DNA of 64,000 nucleotides from Leptospira abararensis (lineage in GTDB: Bacteria > Spirochaetota > Leptospiria > Leptospirales > Leptospiraceae): contig NZ_JAFFPR010000060.1 of assembly GCF_016918735.1 (NCBI RefSeq), positions 248,001-312,000 on the forward strand. The letters are read 5' to 3'. Positions 35,310 through 44,492 of this stretch are shown here, piece by piece (position 1 is the stretch's first letter; each line of letters opens with the position of its first letter). A program made the translations under genes and the position numbers. The notes below the pieces were generated by a model. It saw only the letters and a program-made list of their open reading frames with translations, had not been told where the DNA came from and made no database searches.

Positions 35310-37393
35310 TCTACCTACTTTTTGGCATTGCACTTCTGTTTGTAAGTATCCTGTATTGGATCTTTACCTTATACAAACAAAAAGAAGATAGAGACAATAC
35401 AATCACTGTGTTTCAAGCTGAATTGAATTTACTCAAAGAAGATCTTGCTAAAAAAGAAAAAGAACTGATAAGCACCAAATCTATCTCAGAAGAATTCTCT
35501 GACAAATTGGTTGATTCCTATAGCCAACTCTCTGATTTGGATGGCCTACTTCGAGAAATCAACTCTGCTTCTGACCTAAAAGACATTCTTAAAATCCTAG
35601 GTCGTTACATCAGAGAAAAGTTTAAAGTCCCACATTATCTATTGTATGTTTACAAAGAAGATTTAGAATCTCTAGAATTTTTTCACAGCAACTTTCCAGA
35701 AGAACTCACAGAGAAAGTAAAAGAAGAAATTATGGGAAGGCAAATTCCTGTTTCCGATTCCTACGTAACAATGTATGCCCATGCCTATGTTCGCAAACGC
35801 AAACGAAGTTTTTATATCCAAGATTTTGAGTCTTATAAAACAGAAGGTATCGAACTTGCAAACAAACAATCAGCTAATCTAAAATCTCTCCTTATCGTTC
35901 CTTTATACCTACGTAATAAATTCATTGGGACACTTGATTTATTAGATTATTCGGGAATTTTTGAGCTCACCGAACAACAATTAAACCAAATAAAAATCAT
36001 TGCCGATTACATTGCAGGAACCATTGAAACCGGTTACCTTTTAAATGAACTCAAACAAGGAAATATTACCATCCAAAGGGAAAAAGAAAACATAGAAACC
36101 AATCGATTGAAGTTAGAAAACTTACATCGATTCAACCGCAAAATAAACTCGTTTTCACAAATTGAAGATATCACAAGAGAGGTTTTTTCTTATCTCAAAA
36201 TCAACCATCGAGTGGAATTAGGCTTCATCCTTCTTGTAGATCTAAAAACAAATGCTCTTGTTCCCCTTATGGAGGGGGCTGAAGTTTTCAACAAAGGACT
36301 TCTTGTAACTAATTTCCTTAGAACATTTCGACCTACTCTATCACCGAACATAGGTTCTCTTTTCAGAACTTACCAAAAACAAAAACCTGTTTATTTAAAA
36401 AAATCAATCCAATGGAATCAATTGTCTCCAATTGATACATCGATTGTAGATAGTTTCAAATTAGAACTCTTTGGACAAATTCCACTTGTGGTCCAAGGAC
36501 AAACCATTGGAATCATTTGTGTCACTCGCCTCACCAGAGAACAAGACTGGACTAAAGAAGAATTCGGAGAAATAATTTCTTTTTGCGAACAAGTTGCTGG
36601 CGCCATCCACAATGCAAACCTTAGGCGAGATTTAGAGAATGAAAGAGAAAAAACGCTCCACTTCATCCGAAACATTTTGCCAGGAGATTTAGCTGATGAG
36701 TTGATTGAAAGAGGAGAAGTCGCTCCGATGGAATACGAATCGGTAAGTATTCTATTTACCGATTTTAAGAACTTTACGATGGCAGCAGAATCTCTTTCTC
36801 CAGAAGATCTCATTGAACAATTGGATGGATGTTTCTCTCAGTTTGATGACATCGCAGTGCGCCACAATTTTGAAAAATTAAAAACCATTGGTGATTCTTA
36901 TATGGCTGCTGGAGGAATCCCTCAAGGAAATTTCACTCACCCAGTGGATGCATGCCTTTTTGCTATGGAGATCAAATCCTTTATGACTCAGATCAGATCC
37001 TTTAAACAAATGTTAGGTCAAGATTTCTGGGAGATCCGAATCGGTATCCATACGGGACCTGTTGTTGCAGGTGTTGTTGGAAAAACAAAATTTGCTTACG
37101 ATGTTTGGGGAGATACGGTCAACACTGCTAGTCGAATGGAAAGTTCAGGTGATGCTGGCGAAATCAATCTTTCGGAAATAACTTACGATAAGGTAAAACG
37201 TTTTTTTGAATGTGAATACAGAGGTAAAATCAAAGCCAAAAATAAAGGGGAACTCGGGATGTATTTTTTAAAGCGACTTCGTCCTGAATTTTCAAGGGAT
37301 GCGGAGGGAATGGTACCCAACCAAATCTTTTTGGATTTATATAAAAATTTGCAGATCGGTGCTAAGATCATTTATAGACAGACTGGTTCTTAA
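35306..37393 (+). CDS. Adenylate cyclase (class III) with two GAF domains
   Basis: The 695-residue protein has an N-terminal TM helix (2-20), a coiled coil, two GAF domains (about 75-245 and 270-440) and a class III cyclase domain (475-640). All catalytic residues are present: metal ligands Asp486 (LFTDFKNF) and Asp530, substrate Lys526 and Asp599 (adenine-specific pair), and transition-state Asn606 and Arg610 (DTVNTASRM). It should form a homodimer making cAMP. Tight coupling to the upstream pseudo-cyclase suggests the two proteins meet. Confidence 0.9.
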   Translation: MIYLLFGIALLFVSILYWIFTLYKQKEDRDNTITVFQAELNLLKEDLAKKEKELISTKSISEEFSDKLVDSYSQLSDLDGLLREINSASDLKDILKILGRYIREKFKVPHYLLYVYKEDLESLEFFHSNFPEELTEKVKEEIMGRQIPVSDSYVTMYAHAYVRKRKRSFYIQDFESYKTEGIELANKQSANLKSLLIVPLYLRNKFIGTLDLLDYSGIFELTEQQLNQIKIIADYIAGTIETGYLLNELKQGNITIQREKENIETNRLKLENLHRFNRKINSFSQIEDITREVFSYLKINHRVELGFILLVDLKTNALVPLMEGAEVFNKGLLVTNFLRTFRPTLSPNIGSLFRTYQKQKPVYLKKSIQWNQLSPIDTSIVDSFKLELFGQIPLVVQGQTIGIICVTRLTREQDWTKEEFGEIISFCEQVAGAIHNANLRRDLENEREKTLHFIRNILPGDLADELIERGEVAPMEYESVSILFTDFKNFTMAAESLSPEDLIEQLDGCFSQFDDIAVRHNFEKLKTIGDSYMAAGGIPQGNFTHPVDACLFAMEIKSFMTQIRSFKQMLGQDFWEIRIGIHTGPVVAGVVGKTKFAYDVWGDTVNTASRMESSGDAGEINLSEITYDKVKRFFECEYRGKIKAKNKGELGMYFLKRLRPEFSRDAEGMVPNQIFLDLYKNLQIGAKIIYRQTGS

Positions 37394-37394
37394 A

Positions 37395-37754
37395 TTAGTT
37401 TCCACCACCAGAAGAACTAGATCCACTACCCGACCCTGAACTGCTTCCGCCTTTATTGCCCGAACCAGAACTAGAAGAACTGCTGGATCGTCTTGTTGAT
37501 GTCGATGTTGTTCTTGTAGTCGATGCCACAGGACATTTTTCATAACAAATCATGTACAAACTAACGCAAGTCACAGTTGTGGCAGTGGTATTATCCAATT
37601 GAGGGGCAAGGGCCAAAGCACAAACATATTGTTCGCGAACACATCGATCCATACACTGAGATCTTGTTTCATGGTTTTTTGAGTTGGAACATCCAGCAAA
37701 TGACAGCACGAATCCAAAACAAAGAAATGATAATTTTAACATCCATCCGTTCAT
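37395..37754 (-). CDS. Cys-rich lipoprotein with Ser/Gly tail
   Basis: The 119-residue product has a leader and lipobox FAGC (Cys22), followed by six cysteines in about 45 residues (QCMDRC, YVCALA, VTCVSLYMICYEKC) that may form disulfides. The last 40 residues are almost only Ser, Gly, Asn and Arg/Lys. It converges on the cyclase gene with 1 bp between stops. No family is recognised; it is a small surface or periplasmic lipoprotein. Confidence 0.7.
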   Translation of the reverse strand: MNGWMLKLSFLCFGFVLSFAGCSNSKNHETRSQCMDRCVREQYVCALALAPQLDNTTATTVTCVSLYMICYEKCPVASTTRTTSTSTRRSSSSSSSGSGNKGGSSSGSGSGSSSSGGGN

Positions 37755-37871
37755 GTTGTTATGATCTCAGATTTCTGCCCATCCTACCATGGAGGATGTC
37801 CGCAAATGTGGGTACTACCTAAGAAACGGACTTGCCTATCCAGGGACTAGTTGCGAAGGTTAGATAGAAAT

Positions 37872-38390
37872 ATGGACACTCGCCAGGTAAGAATTCTTTT
37901 TTTAGGTTTTTACGTTTTATCTCTCATTGTTTGGATTGCTGAAGAAATTTTCACTCTTACCAACCCACCCGAGTATTTTGATCGATTTAGAATCGTCATT
38001 GCCACTGTTGAGTCTTTCATTGCTATATCTTCTTTTCTTGTCGTCTTTATCCTTTACAAAGAATTGAAAGCCGAAGCTGTCGAAAACGTACAAGCAAAGT
38101 CGCAAATCCATGTCCTGAAACGCACAAACCGGATCTTAAAAAATCCAGAACTAGGTTTTTGGGCAGAGGCAAAAGCCCAAATGGAAGAATGGAATTTGTC
38201 GGAAGCGGAGACTGAAATCGCAATCCTCTTATTACGTGGCTTTTCCCAAAAACAAATTGCGGCAGTTCGAAAAAAAAGCCTTCGCACCATTGAGAACCAA
38301 ACAGCATCGATCTATGAAAAATCATCCATGAGAGGGAAATTAGAATTTATTTCTTATTTTTTAACTCCTTTATTGCCCGAGGAAGATTAA
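37872..38390 (+). CDS. Membrane-anchored LuxR-type HTH regulator
   Basis: From ATG 37872 the product is about 172 residues. Two TM helices (about 6-25 and 45-65) lead into a short coiled region and a C-terminal GerE/LuxR HTH (LSEAETEIAILLLRGFSQKQIAAVRKKSLRTIENQ). The regulator is held at the membrane, so its targets may be few or it may move after cleavage. The frame reads eight codons further up, but no ribosome site is seen there. Its place between the cyclases and the envelope operon suggests it may control one of them. Confidence 0.8.
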   Translation: MDTRQVRILFLGFYVLSLIVWIAEEIFTLTNPPEYFDRFRIVIATVESFIAISSFLVVFILYKELKAEAVENVQAKSQIHVLKRTNRILKNPELGFWAEAKAQMEEWNLSEAETEIAILLLRGFSQKQIAAVRKKSLRTIENQTASIYEKSSMRGKLEFISYFLTPLLPEED

Positions 38391-38400
38391 ACAAAAAACC

Positions 38401-38430
38401 TTGACCATTCTCGTTTTCTTTGGTTATTTA
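38401..38430 (+). promoter_or_regulatory. Candidate promoter of the M23/ankyrin/CNBD operon
   Basis: TTGACC (38401-38406) and TATTTA (38425-38430) are spaced by 18 bp, 12 bp before the ATG at 38442. No clear CRP-type site was recognised by eye. Confidence 0.4.
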
Positions 38431-38441
38431 TAGTTTGTTTT

Positions 38442-40004
38442 ATGAAAAATCAGAGAATCCTTCTAACGTGTATTTTTCTAGTCTTTTGTTCCTTGTCGGT
38501 TTTCGCTCAAACCTCCCTTGAGGAAAAAGACAAACAACGACAATCGGGCCTTGTCACTACCAACCAAAAGAAACAGGAAGAAATTCTACAGAAGTACAAT
38601 GACTTTGTGAATCGAGTACAAACCAAATTCCCAGGACTCAAAATTTCCTCATCCCCTATCGACTTAAAACAAGCAGAAGGAATTTCAGATCATAATGCTG
38701 CACCTGGTGCGAAAGAGAAAAAATCAAAATCTCTTACAGCAATCGCCGCCGAAAGTTTTTTTCTCCAACTAGAACCAATGAGCAACCCTTCGACTCGTTC
38801 TGCTACGAAAGTAAAAAAAGGAGATTCCTTGGAAGTGGTGATGGTTTTAAAACAAGATGTAAGCGCCAAAAAAGAAGGATCTCATTGGGTTTTAGTTCGA
38901 ACCAAATCCAAACAAGAAGGATACATTACCCAAGATTTACTTTCACCAAACAAACCCGCAGTTAAGGCAAGAAACACAGAAGGTTTATCTTTAGACTTAT
39001 CATCACTTTCTGGACGAATCGCAGAGTCACCAAATACAAGTTATTCTGATTCTAGAAAAGGAAAGGATATGTGGGTGGAAGCAAGTTCTCTCAATATGAG
39101 AGGAGAACCTGACGTGAATGCTTACGTTGTTGCTAGGTTACCAAAAGGACTCAAAGTCAAAATCGAAACATCCACTGCAAACGAAGAAACTATAGACGGA
39201 ATCACTTCCTATTGGCACCAAGTTTCCTCGGCTTATGGCAACGGATGGGTATTTGGTGGTTATTTAAGTGCTTCGGAAGTGGTCTCTTACGAAGTCCAAC
39301 CAGGTGAAATCTCCTATCCACAAGAAAATCCGGATGAACTAAAAACAGGAGAAAAACGATATGTTCGCTCCACAAGTTTACGAATGCGCGATGAACCAAA
39401 TGACTATGGTTCGGTGATCACCACAATTGTTGGTGATGAAAAAATCAAAATCATTGATACAAAAAAAGAAATAGAAACCATCGGAGGAGTTCGTTCCAAA
39501 TGGATTTACATTTCTTGGAATGATGAATGGGAAGGTTGGATCTTCGGCGGATTTGTATCCAAAGAACGTGGACCTCTCGTTGATAATGACGATATCTCTA
39601 AATACTTTCAGATTCCGGTAGATAACGATCGTTATGTATCTTCCAATTTTGGAACTAGAGTGGATCCAGTGACGGGAAAGGTGGGTGCGTTTCATTCAGG
39701 AATCGATTTACCGGCGTCCATCGGTACACCCATAAAAGCTGTGAGTGATGGGAAGGTATGGAGGACCATAACAACTAGCGGTGGTTATGGGATGCTTACC
39801 ATTCTAAGCCATAAAAACAATATATTCACCTACTATGCCCATCAGAACGAACGCCAAGTAAAAGAAGGTGACAGTGTCCGATCTGGAGATATCATTGGTC
39901 AGGTAGGAAACACCGGTAAATCCACCGGCCCACATTTACATTTTGAAGTTAGGAAAGGCCCTGACCAACAAGCGTTGGATCCAGATGCTTATTTACCCAA
40001 ATGA
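38442..40004 (+). CDS. Exported SH3b/M23 (LytM-type) peptidase
   Basis: The 520-residue protein has a signal peptide (cleavage near VFA), three SH3b-like domains (about 105-170, 205-280, 305-375; e.g. SSLNMRGEPDVNAYVV and TSLRMRDEPNDYGSV) and a C-terminal M23 domain. The zinc ligands are in HSGIDLPA and HLHFEVRKG with YYAHQ between, all intact. It should cut peptidoglycan cross-bridges in the periplasm. It is the first gene of an overlapping operon. Confidence 0.9.
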   Translation: MKNQRILLTCIFLVFCSLSVFAQTSLEEKDKQRQSGLVTTNQKKQEEILQKYNDFVNRVQTKFPGLKISSSPIDLKQAEGISDHNAAPGAKEKKSKSLTAIAAESFFLQLEPMSNPSTRSATKVKKGDSLEVVMVLKQDVSAKKEGSHWVLVRTKSKQEGYITQDLLSPNKPAVKARNTEGLSLDLSSLSGRIAESPNTSYSDSRKGKDMWVEASSLNMRGEPDVNAYVVARLPKGLKVKIETSTANEETIDGITSYWHQVSSAYGNGWVFGGYLSASEVVSYEVQPGEISYPQENPDELKTGEKRYVRSTSLRMRDEPNDYGSVITTIVGDEKIKIIDTKKEIETIGGVRSKWIYISWNDEWEGWIFGGFVSKERGPLVDNDDISKYFQIPVDNDRYVSSNFGTRVDPVTGKVGAFHSGIDLPASIGTPIKAVSDGKVWRTITTSGGYGMLTILSHKNNIFTYYAHQNERQVKEGDSVRSGDIIGQVGNTGKSTGPHLHFEVRKGPDQQALDPDAYLPK

Positions 40005-41938
40005 AACATAATCAAATTACTTTTAGTTTTATCCTTTTCCTCTTTTCTTTCGGTGGCAGTTTTGCACAAGAAAACTTAGCCGAACCCACATCAATGACCG
40101 TTGTCACTCCCGACATGGTTCAGATTTTATCCAAAGGAAATGTAAAGGAATTTGAGACAGCTATCACAAATGGTGGTGACATCAATGCCAGTGATGAATC
40201 GGGAAAAACTCTCCTTGTTCTAGCAGTGGAAAAAAACAAACCGAAACATTTTGAGATTTTACTGAACCAAGGAGCCGACCTCAACAAACGAGATCTTTCC
40301 GGCAAAACATTGTTACATTATGTGGTCACCTCTCGTTTCACAAATCAAATCAAAACCATTGTGGAAAAAGGCGCGGACCTGAATGCTTATGATGCTGATG
40401 GAAATACCGCTTTACATGTTGCCGTTCTAAAAGCAAATCTCGCCGTACAGAAGTTACTTGTGGAAAGTAAAGCAGATGTAAATTTGCGAAACAATCCGAG
40501 GAAGTCTCCTCTTTATTTGGCTTTTGAAAAATCAAAAATAGATTCTATTAACTATCTTCTTCAAAATGGAGCGGACATCAACCTTCCCGATTTAACTGGT
40601 CGGACGCCGGTTTTTGTTTCGATTGACCAAAAGAACTTAAAACTACTGAACTTAAGTTTGGATTCGAACGGAAACCCCAATACAGAAGATACAAAGTCCA
40701 TTCGACCGATTATATTTGCTATTGAAAAAGGATTTACACAAGGTTTGGAAGTTCTTCTAAACCGAGGTGCTGACGCAAATGTTAAAACACCAGAGGGAGA
40801 ATCCCTACCGTTTTATGCGGTAGAAAAGAAAAACCTAACAGCCGTAAACTTACTCCTCAAAAAAGGACTGGCTGTTGATTCCAAAAACTTAAAGAACATA
40901 ACTCTATTTGAACTCGCATTACAAAAAAACGATTCTAATCTTCTAAAACTTGTTTTAGAAGCGGGTGCCAATCCCAATCAAACATTATCCACAAATAAAA
41001 ATCCATTAGAAGAATCCATTGAAGCATCCAAATGGTCCATTGCAGAAATTCTCATCCAGAAAAATGCAGATGTGATGATACCAAATATTGCCGGATACCT
41101 TCCCATTCATTTAGCCTCTAGAAAATCTGGCCAAAAGATAGTAGAAGAGTTAGTGAAAAAAAATGTTCCCGTCGATGTTTTAAACCAAAAAACTAACGAA
41201 ACATCACTCTCTCTTGCTTTGGAAAACAAACAAGTTTCTATTGCAAAGTTTCTTTTATCAAAGAAAGCAAATCCCAACCACAAACAAAAAGATGGTTCCA
41301 GTTTGATTTTTTCAACTATCGAAAGAAAGGATGCAGAAGCATTCAAACTTTTAGTAGCAGCGGGTGCTGATCTCCAAACCTTAAACGAAGAAGGCGAAAA
41401 CCTAATCACTACAATTTGCAAATTGGAGATTGATAAAAAAGAACAAAAGTTTGCAGACGAAACTATTAAACTATTGATAACCAAAGGCGTAAACCCTAAC
41501 ACAAAAAACAAACGCGGGTTAAGTGCTCTTCACATTGCCCTCAACAGAAATCGTATAGATACCATGTCTCAACTCATAACCTTAGGTGCTGATCCCAACC
41601 TAACAGATAATAATGGCCTTACTGTTTTACACAAAGCCATTCAAAAGTTTTTATCCTCTAGAGAGAATATGCAAACAGAAAGTTATAAGAAATTAGTACT
41701 ATTCCTAGTAGAAAGAAGAGCGAACTTAAACCAACAGGATAAATTAGGGAAAACTATACTTTCCGAACTAGCAATCCAGTTTGATCCTGGTAAAAGTGAT
41801 TCCATTTTGGAATTGGCTAGAGTTTTCGTTTTAAATGGCGGAGATTCAAAAATAGAAGATAAAACAGGAAAGTCTCCTCTGGAATATGCGGAGGATAAGA
41901 AAGTAACTGAATTGATTGAGATTTACCGCGGCCTTTAA
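40001..41938 (+). CDS. Exported ankyrin-repeat protein
   Basis: The 645-residue protein has a signal peptide (cleavage near FAQ) and about 16-17 ankyrin-type units (GADLNAYDADGNTALHVAV and GADPNLTDNNGLTVLHKAI are the clearest). It should bind other proteins on the periplasmic side. It overlaps the M23 gene by 4 bp (ATGA), and the CNBD gene by 1 bp, so the four genes are translationally coupled. Exported ankyrin proteins beside cell-wall enzymes suggest a scaffold or inhibitor role. Confidence 0.85.
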   Translation: MKHNQITFSFILFLFSFGGSFAQENLAEPTSMTVVTPDMVQILSKGNVKEFETAITNGGDINASDESGKTLLVLAVEKNKPKHFEILLNQGADLNKRDLSGKTLLHYVVTSRFTNQIKTIVEKGADLNAYDADGNTALHVAVLKANLAVQKLLVESKADVNLRNNPRKSPLYLAFEKSKIDSINYLLQNGADINLPDLTGRTPVFVSIDQKNLKLLNLSLDSNGNPNTEDTKSIRPIIFAIEKGFTQGLEVLLNRGADANVKTPEGESLPFYAVEKKNLTAVNLLLKKGLAVDSKNLKNITLFELALQKNDSNLLKLVLEAGANPNQTLSTNKNPLEESIEASKWSIAEILIQKNADVMIPNIAGYLPIHLASRKSGQKIVEELVKKNVPVDVLNQKTNETSLSLALENKQVSIAKFLLSKKANPNHKQKDGSSLIFSTIERKDAEAFKLLVAAGADLQTLNEEGENLITTICKLEIDKKEQKFADETIKLLITKGVNPNTKNKRGLSALHIALNRNRIDTMSQLITLGADPNLTDNNGLTVLHKAIQKFLSSRENMQTESYKKLVLFLVERRANLNQQDKLGKTILSELAIQFDPGKSDSILELARVFVLNGGDSKIEDKTGKSPLEYAEDKKVTELIEIYRGL

Positions 41939-42372
41939 TGTCCATTCCTAAGAAAGATAATCGAATCAACATCTTTGACTTCGTTAACACTGTCCCCACG
42001 AAGACATTCAAACGAGGAGAAATCATCGTAAGAGAAGGTGAACCGTCTAACGAAAAGATGTATTTCATTCTTAGTGGTTCACTTTCTGTGGGAATGGGTG
42101 CACCCGATCAGGGAAATTTTCATGAAGTGCGTAAACTTTCCACTGGTGAATTCTTTGGAGAGATTGCTCTCATTTCAAGCCACCCAAGAGCCATGACAGT
42201 TTTTATAGATTCAGACCGAGCACAACTTGGAATCTTAGATAAACAAAATTTAACTCGTATCGCCAATTCAAACCCTATGTTTGTTTATGCATTGTTACAA
42301 ACTTACGTAGAACGTTTGATAGAAGCAGAACAAAAACTAAAAGATCTAACGGAGTCAAGTGATGGGACTTAA
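41938..42372 (+). CDS. Cyclic-nucleotide-binding domain protein 1
   Basis: The 144-residue protein is a single CNBD (no DNA-binding domain). The phosphate-binding cassette reads FFGEIALISSHPRAMTV with the conserved Glu and Arg-Ala, and the beta-roll segments REGEPSNEKMYFILSG precede it. It should bind cAMP (Arg present). The start overlaps the ankyrin stop (TAATG). It lies near the adenylate cyclase and is a likely receptor; the output partner is unknown. Confidence 0.88.
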   Translation: MSIPKKDNRINIFDFVNTVPTKTFKRGEIIVREGEPSNEKMYFILSGSLSVGMGAPDQGNFHEVRKLSTGEFFGEIALISSHPRAMTVFIDSDRAQLGILDKQNLTRIANSNPMFVYALLQTYVERLIEAEQKLKDLTESSDGT

Positions 42373-42865
42373 AGAATCTCTCGCAAAACTTAGTATGATC
42401 AATATCAAACGGGGTGAGGTACTCTTTAAAGAAGGGGTGCCGTCCAACGGAGCTATGTTCTTTTTATTTGAAGGACAGTTAGATATTTACAAACAAATCG
42501 AAGGTAAACATGTCAAACTGAGAAGTATTTTACCCGGCGAATTTTTCGGTGAGATGGCCATTATCAACAATAGTCCAAGGGCTGCATCCATAGTAGTTGT
42601 TTCAGAATCTGCAAAACTGGGAATCATCAATCGGACAACGTTCGGGCAAATGAGCCAAGAAAGTCCCGAGTTCCTCTTTCTATTACTTAAAAAAGTAATA
42701 GAAAGACTCTATGAGACAGATGGAAAGATCCGTGCCATCAAACGCAAACAAGACGAAGATACAATGATAGCCAAAGTGTTACCAACACCGACTAACGAAG
42801 ACGATGCTGTATCCACATCTTCCCAAGATCCATTTTCCGATAATGCAACACCTGTTGGGGAATAA
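42362..42865 (+). CDS. Cyclic-nucleotide-binding domain protein 2
   Basis: From ATG 42362 (GTG at 42359 also possible) the 167-residue protein is a second CNBD with cassette FFGEMAIINNSPRAASI. The C-terminal 40 residues are charged and rich in Asp, Glu and Ser, with no HTH. It overlaps gene 1 by 11 bp (14 bp if GTG), and the sequences are similar, so the pair probably arose by duplication and may form a heterodimer. Confidence 0.85.
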   Translation: MGLKESLAKLSMINIKRGEVLFKEGVPSNGAMFFLFEGQLDIYKQIEGKHVKLRSILPGEFFGEMAIINNSPRAASIVVVSESAKLGIINRTTFGQMSQESPEFLFLLLKKVIERLYETDGKIRAIKRKQDEDTMIAKVLPTPTNEDDAVSTSSQDPFSDNATPVGE

Positions 42866-42870
42866 TCTAG

Positions 42871-43581
42871 TTAATTTTGTTTTTTACGTTTTAACTTAAA
42901 GAATTCTGGCGAAATCTGAATTTCCGGAATCATCCATCCCCGATCCCGAACCACTAATTCCTCAATTACTTCCGCAATTTGATTTGGTAACAAATAGGAC
43001 TTTGGATCCTCGTCAGGTTCAAAATTTAAGTTCTTATAAAAATCAGTTTTTGTTATATCAGGAATGATTAAATGAACCTTGACACCAAACTTTCGTAACT
43101 CGGCAAATAACTCTCTGGCATAATGATGGATCCCTGCTTTAAGAGATGCATAGACATTTCCCCAAGGAGAGATTTCCTTTCCTGCAACAGAACCAATAAA
43201 CACAATACGACCCTGATTTTCTTTTAGAATGCGAGTCAATTGACTAGTCAGTAACATCGGTGCTGTCACGTGAATGCTGATCATCTCACGAATTTTTTCC
43301 GAAGACAACTCTTCTACCGGTGCAAAATAAGCAAGGCCTGCATTATGAACTAACAAACTGATTTCTTTTTTTTCAGGAATACGATCAAGCAACTGGTCCA
43401 ATTGTTTGGCATTGGAAAGATCACAAGAAATCAATGTAAACAATTCGTTGGAATAAACGCAAAGATCTGGATTTCTTGCCACCCCATAAACTTTATAACC
43501 CAAGGAAACCAACATTTGCGAAATGGAAAGTCCAATTCCGCGCGAAGCTCCCGTGACTAATGCTACCTTTGTTAAAGTCAC
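42871..43581 (-). CDS. Short-chain dehydrogenase/reductase
   Basis: The GTG at 43581 overlaps the upstream esterase TGA (GTGA), so it is the best start; the product is about 236 residues. Rossmann motif VTGASRGIGLS is at the N-terminus, VHNAGLAYFAPV follows, and the catalytic SVAGK...YASLK segment (Ser, Tyr, Lys) is present. It uses NAD(P)H on an unknown alcohol or ketone. It is the last gene of the AlkC-led operon. Confidence 0.85.
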   Translation of the reverse strand: MTLTKVALVTGASRGIGLSISQMLVSLGYKVYGVARNPDLCVYSNELFTLISCDLSNAKQLDQLLDRIPEKKEISLLVHNAGLAYFAPVEELSSEKIREMISIHVTAPMLLTSQLTRILKENQGRIVFIGSVAGKEISPWGNVYASLKAGIHHYARELFAELRKFGVKVHLIIPDITKTDFYKNLNFEPDEDPKSYLLPNQIAEVIEELVVRDRGWMIPEIQISPEFFKLKRKKQN

Positions 43582-44492
43582 AGGCTTTCCATAAATTCCC
43601 AAACAAGTTTTGAACCATCGACCACTTTTGTTGTTTTCCCTTGGTCAATAAAAGGAATCATTGGTGTTTCCCCAGGCCAACTATGACCAAGTCCATTCAA
43701 TCGAATCAACTCAACCTTAGTATTTTCCGCACAAGTTTCATATCGTAAAAAATCTATTTTTATCTCTGCCAAATCCTCTTGGTATGTTTGAGTTTTTGTT
43801 ACAGCAGAATCATTACACAGATTCCATTCTTTCCAACGTAAAATTGAATCATCAACAGATAGAATTTCACCACCATCTCTCACATACCCTCCGCTATATG
43901 GAACGAGAGGATCATCAGTGCCTGCAATAATCCCGACAGAAACCGGATTTGAATTTAATATTGATTTTCTTTTGAGAGTATAAACTGAAATCTGCGCCGC
44001 AACACTCAATACACCTTTCCATAAACCAGGTTTTTCGGCGGCCATTCTCTGAGCCATAAAACCGCCATTGGAATGACCTACCAAAAATACTTTTTTAGGA
44101 TCCACTGACCCTTCTGCAATCAATCGTTTTACCATTGCTTCAATGAATGCAATATCGTTGATTTGGTTTTCATCTGCTGGAGTATTCCCTCGTCCGTCAG
44201 CCCAACTCCTTTTATAACCATCAGGAAATACAACAATGAAACCTTTAGTATCTGCCAAAAGATCTAATTTAGTTTGTTTAATCATGGAAGAACCTGATCC
44301 AAATCGACCATGTAAGGCAACTAACAAAGGTATTGGTGATCCATTCCATTGTTTTGGATAATGGACAATATAAGTTCTCTTGTTGTTTTGGATGTCAATG
44401 AAGTCCAACTTTTCATTCGGTAACAATCGTCGATTCAATCCCATACAAGATAAAACCAAACAGAAGAATACAATCAGGTAAAGGTTTCTCAT
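43578..44492 (-). CDS. Lipoprotein esterase, PHB-depolymerase/LpqC-like
   Basis: The 304-residue protein has a lipobox LVLSC (Cys16) and the PhaZ/LpqC-like fold: LLVALHGRFGSG (oxyanion), VVFPDGYKRSW, VFLVGHSNGGFMAQRMA with the nucleophile Ser, and a C-terminal GLGHSWPG histidine. It hydrolyses an ester or polymer at the cell surface. It overlaps the upstream lipoprotein by 4 bp (ATGA). Confidence 0.85.
   Translation of the reverse strand: MRNLYLIVFFCLVLSCMGLNRRLLPNEKLDFIDIQNNKRTYIVHYPKQWNGSPIPLLVALHGRFGSGSSMIKQTKLDLLADTKGFIVVFPDGYKRSWADGRGNTPADENQINDIAFIEAMVKRLIAEGSVDPKKVFLVGHSNGGFMAQRMAAEKPGLWKGVLSVAAQISVYTLKRKSILNSNPVSVGIIAGTDDPLVPYSGGYVRDGGEILSVDDSILRWKEWNLCNDSAVTKTQTYQEDLAEIKIDFLRYETCAENTKVELIRLNGLGHSWPGETPMIPFIDQGKTTKVVDGSKLVWEFMESL

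Noticed and set aside
37395..37500. Ser/Gly-coding tract as a possible tandem DNA repeat
   Set aside because: The units are irregular at the DNA level; it is a low-complexity protein tail.
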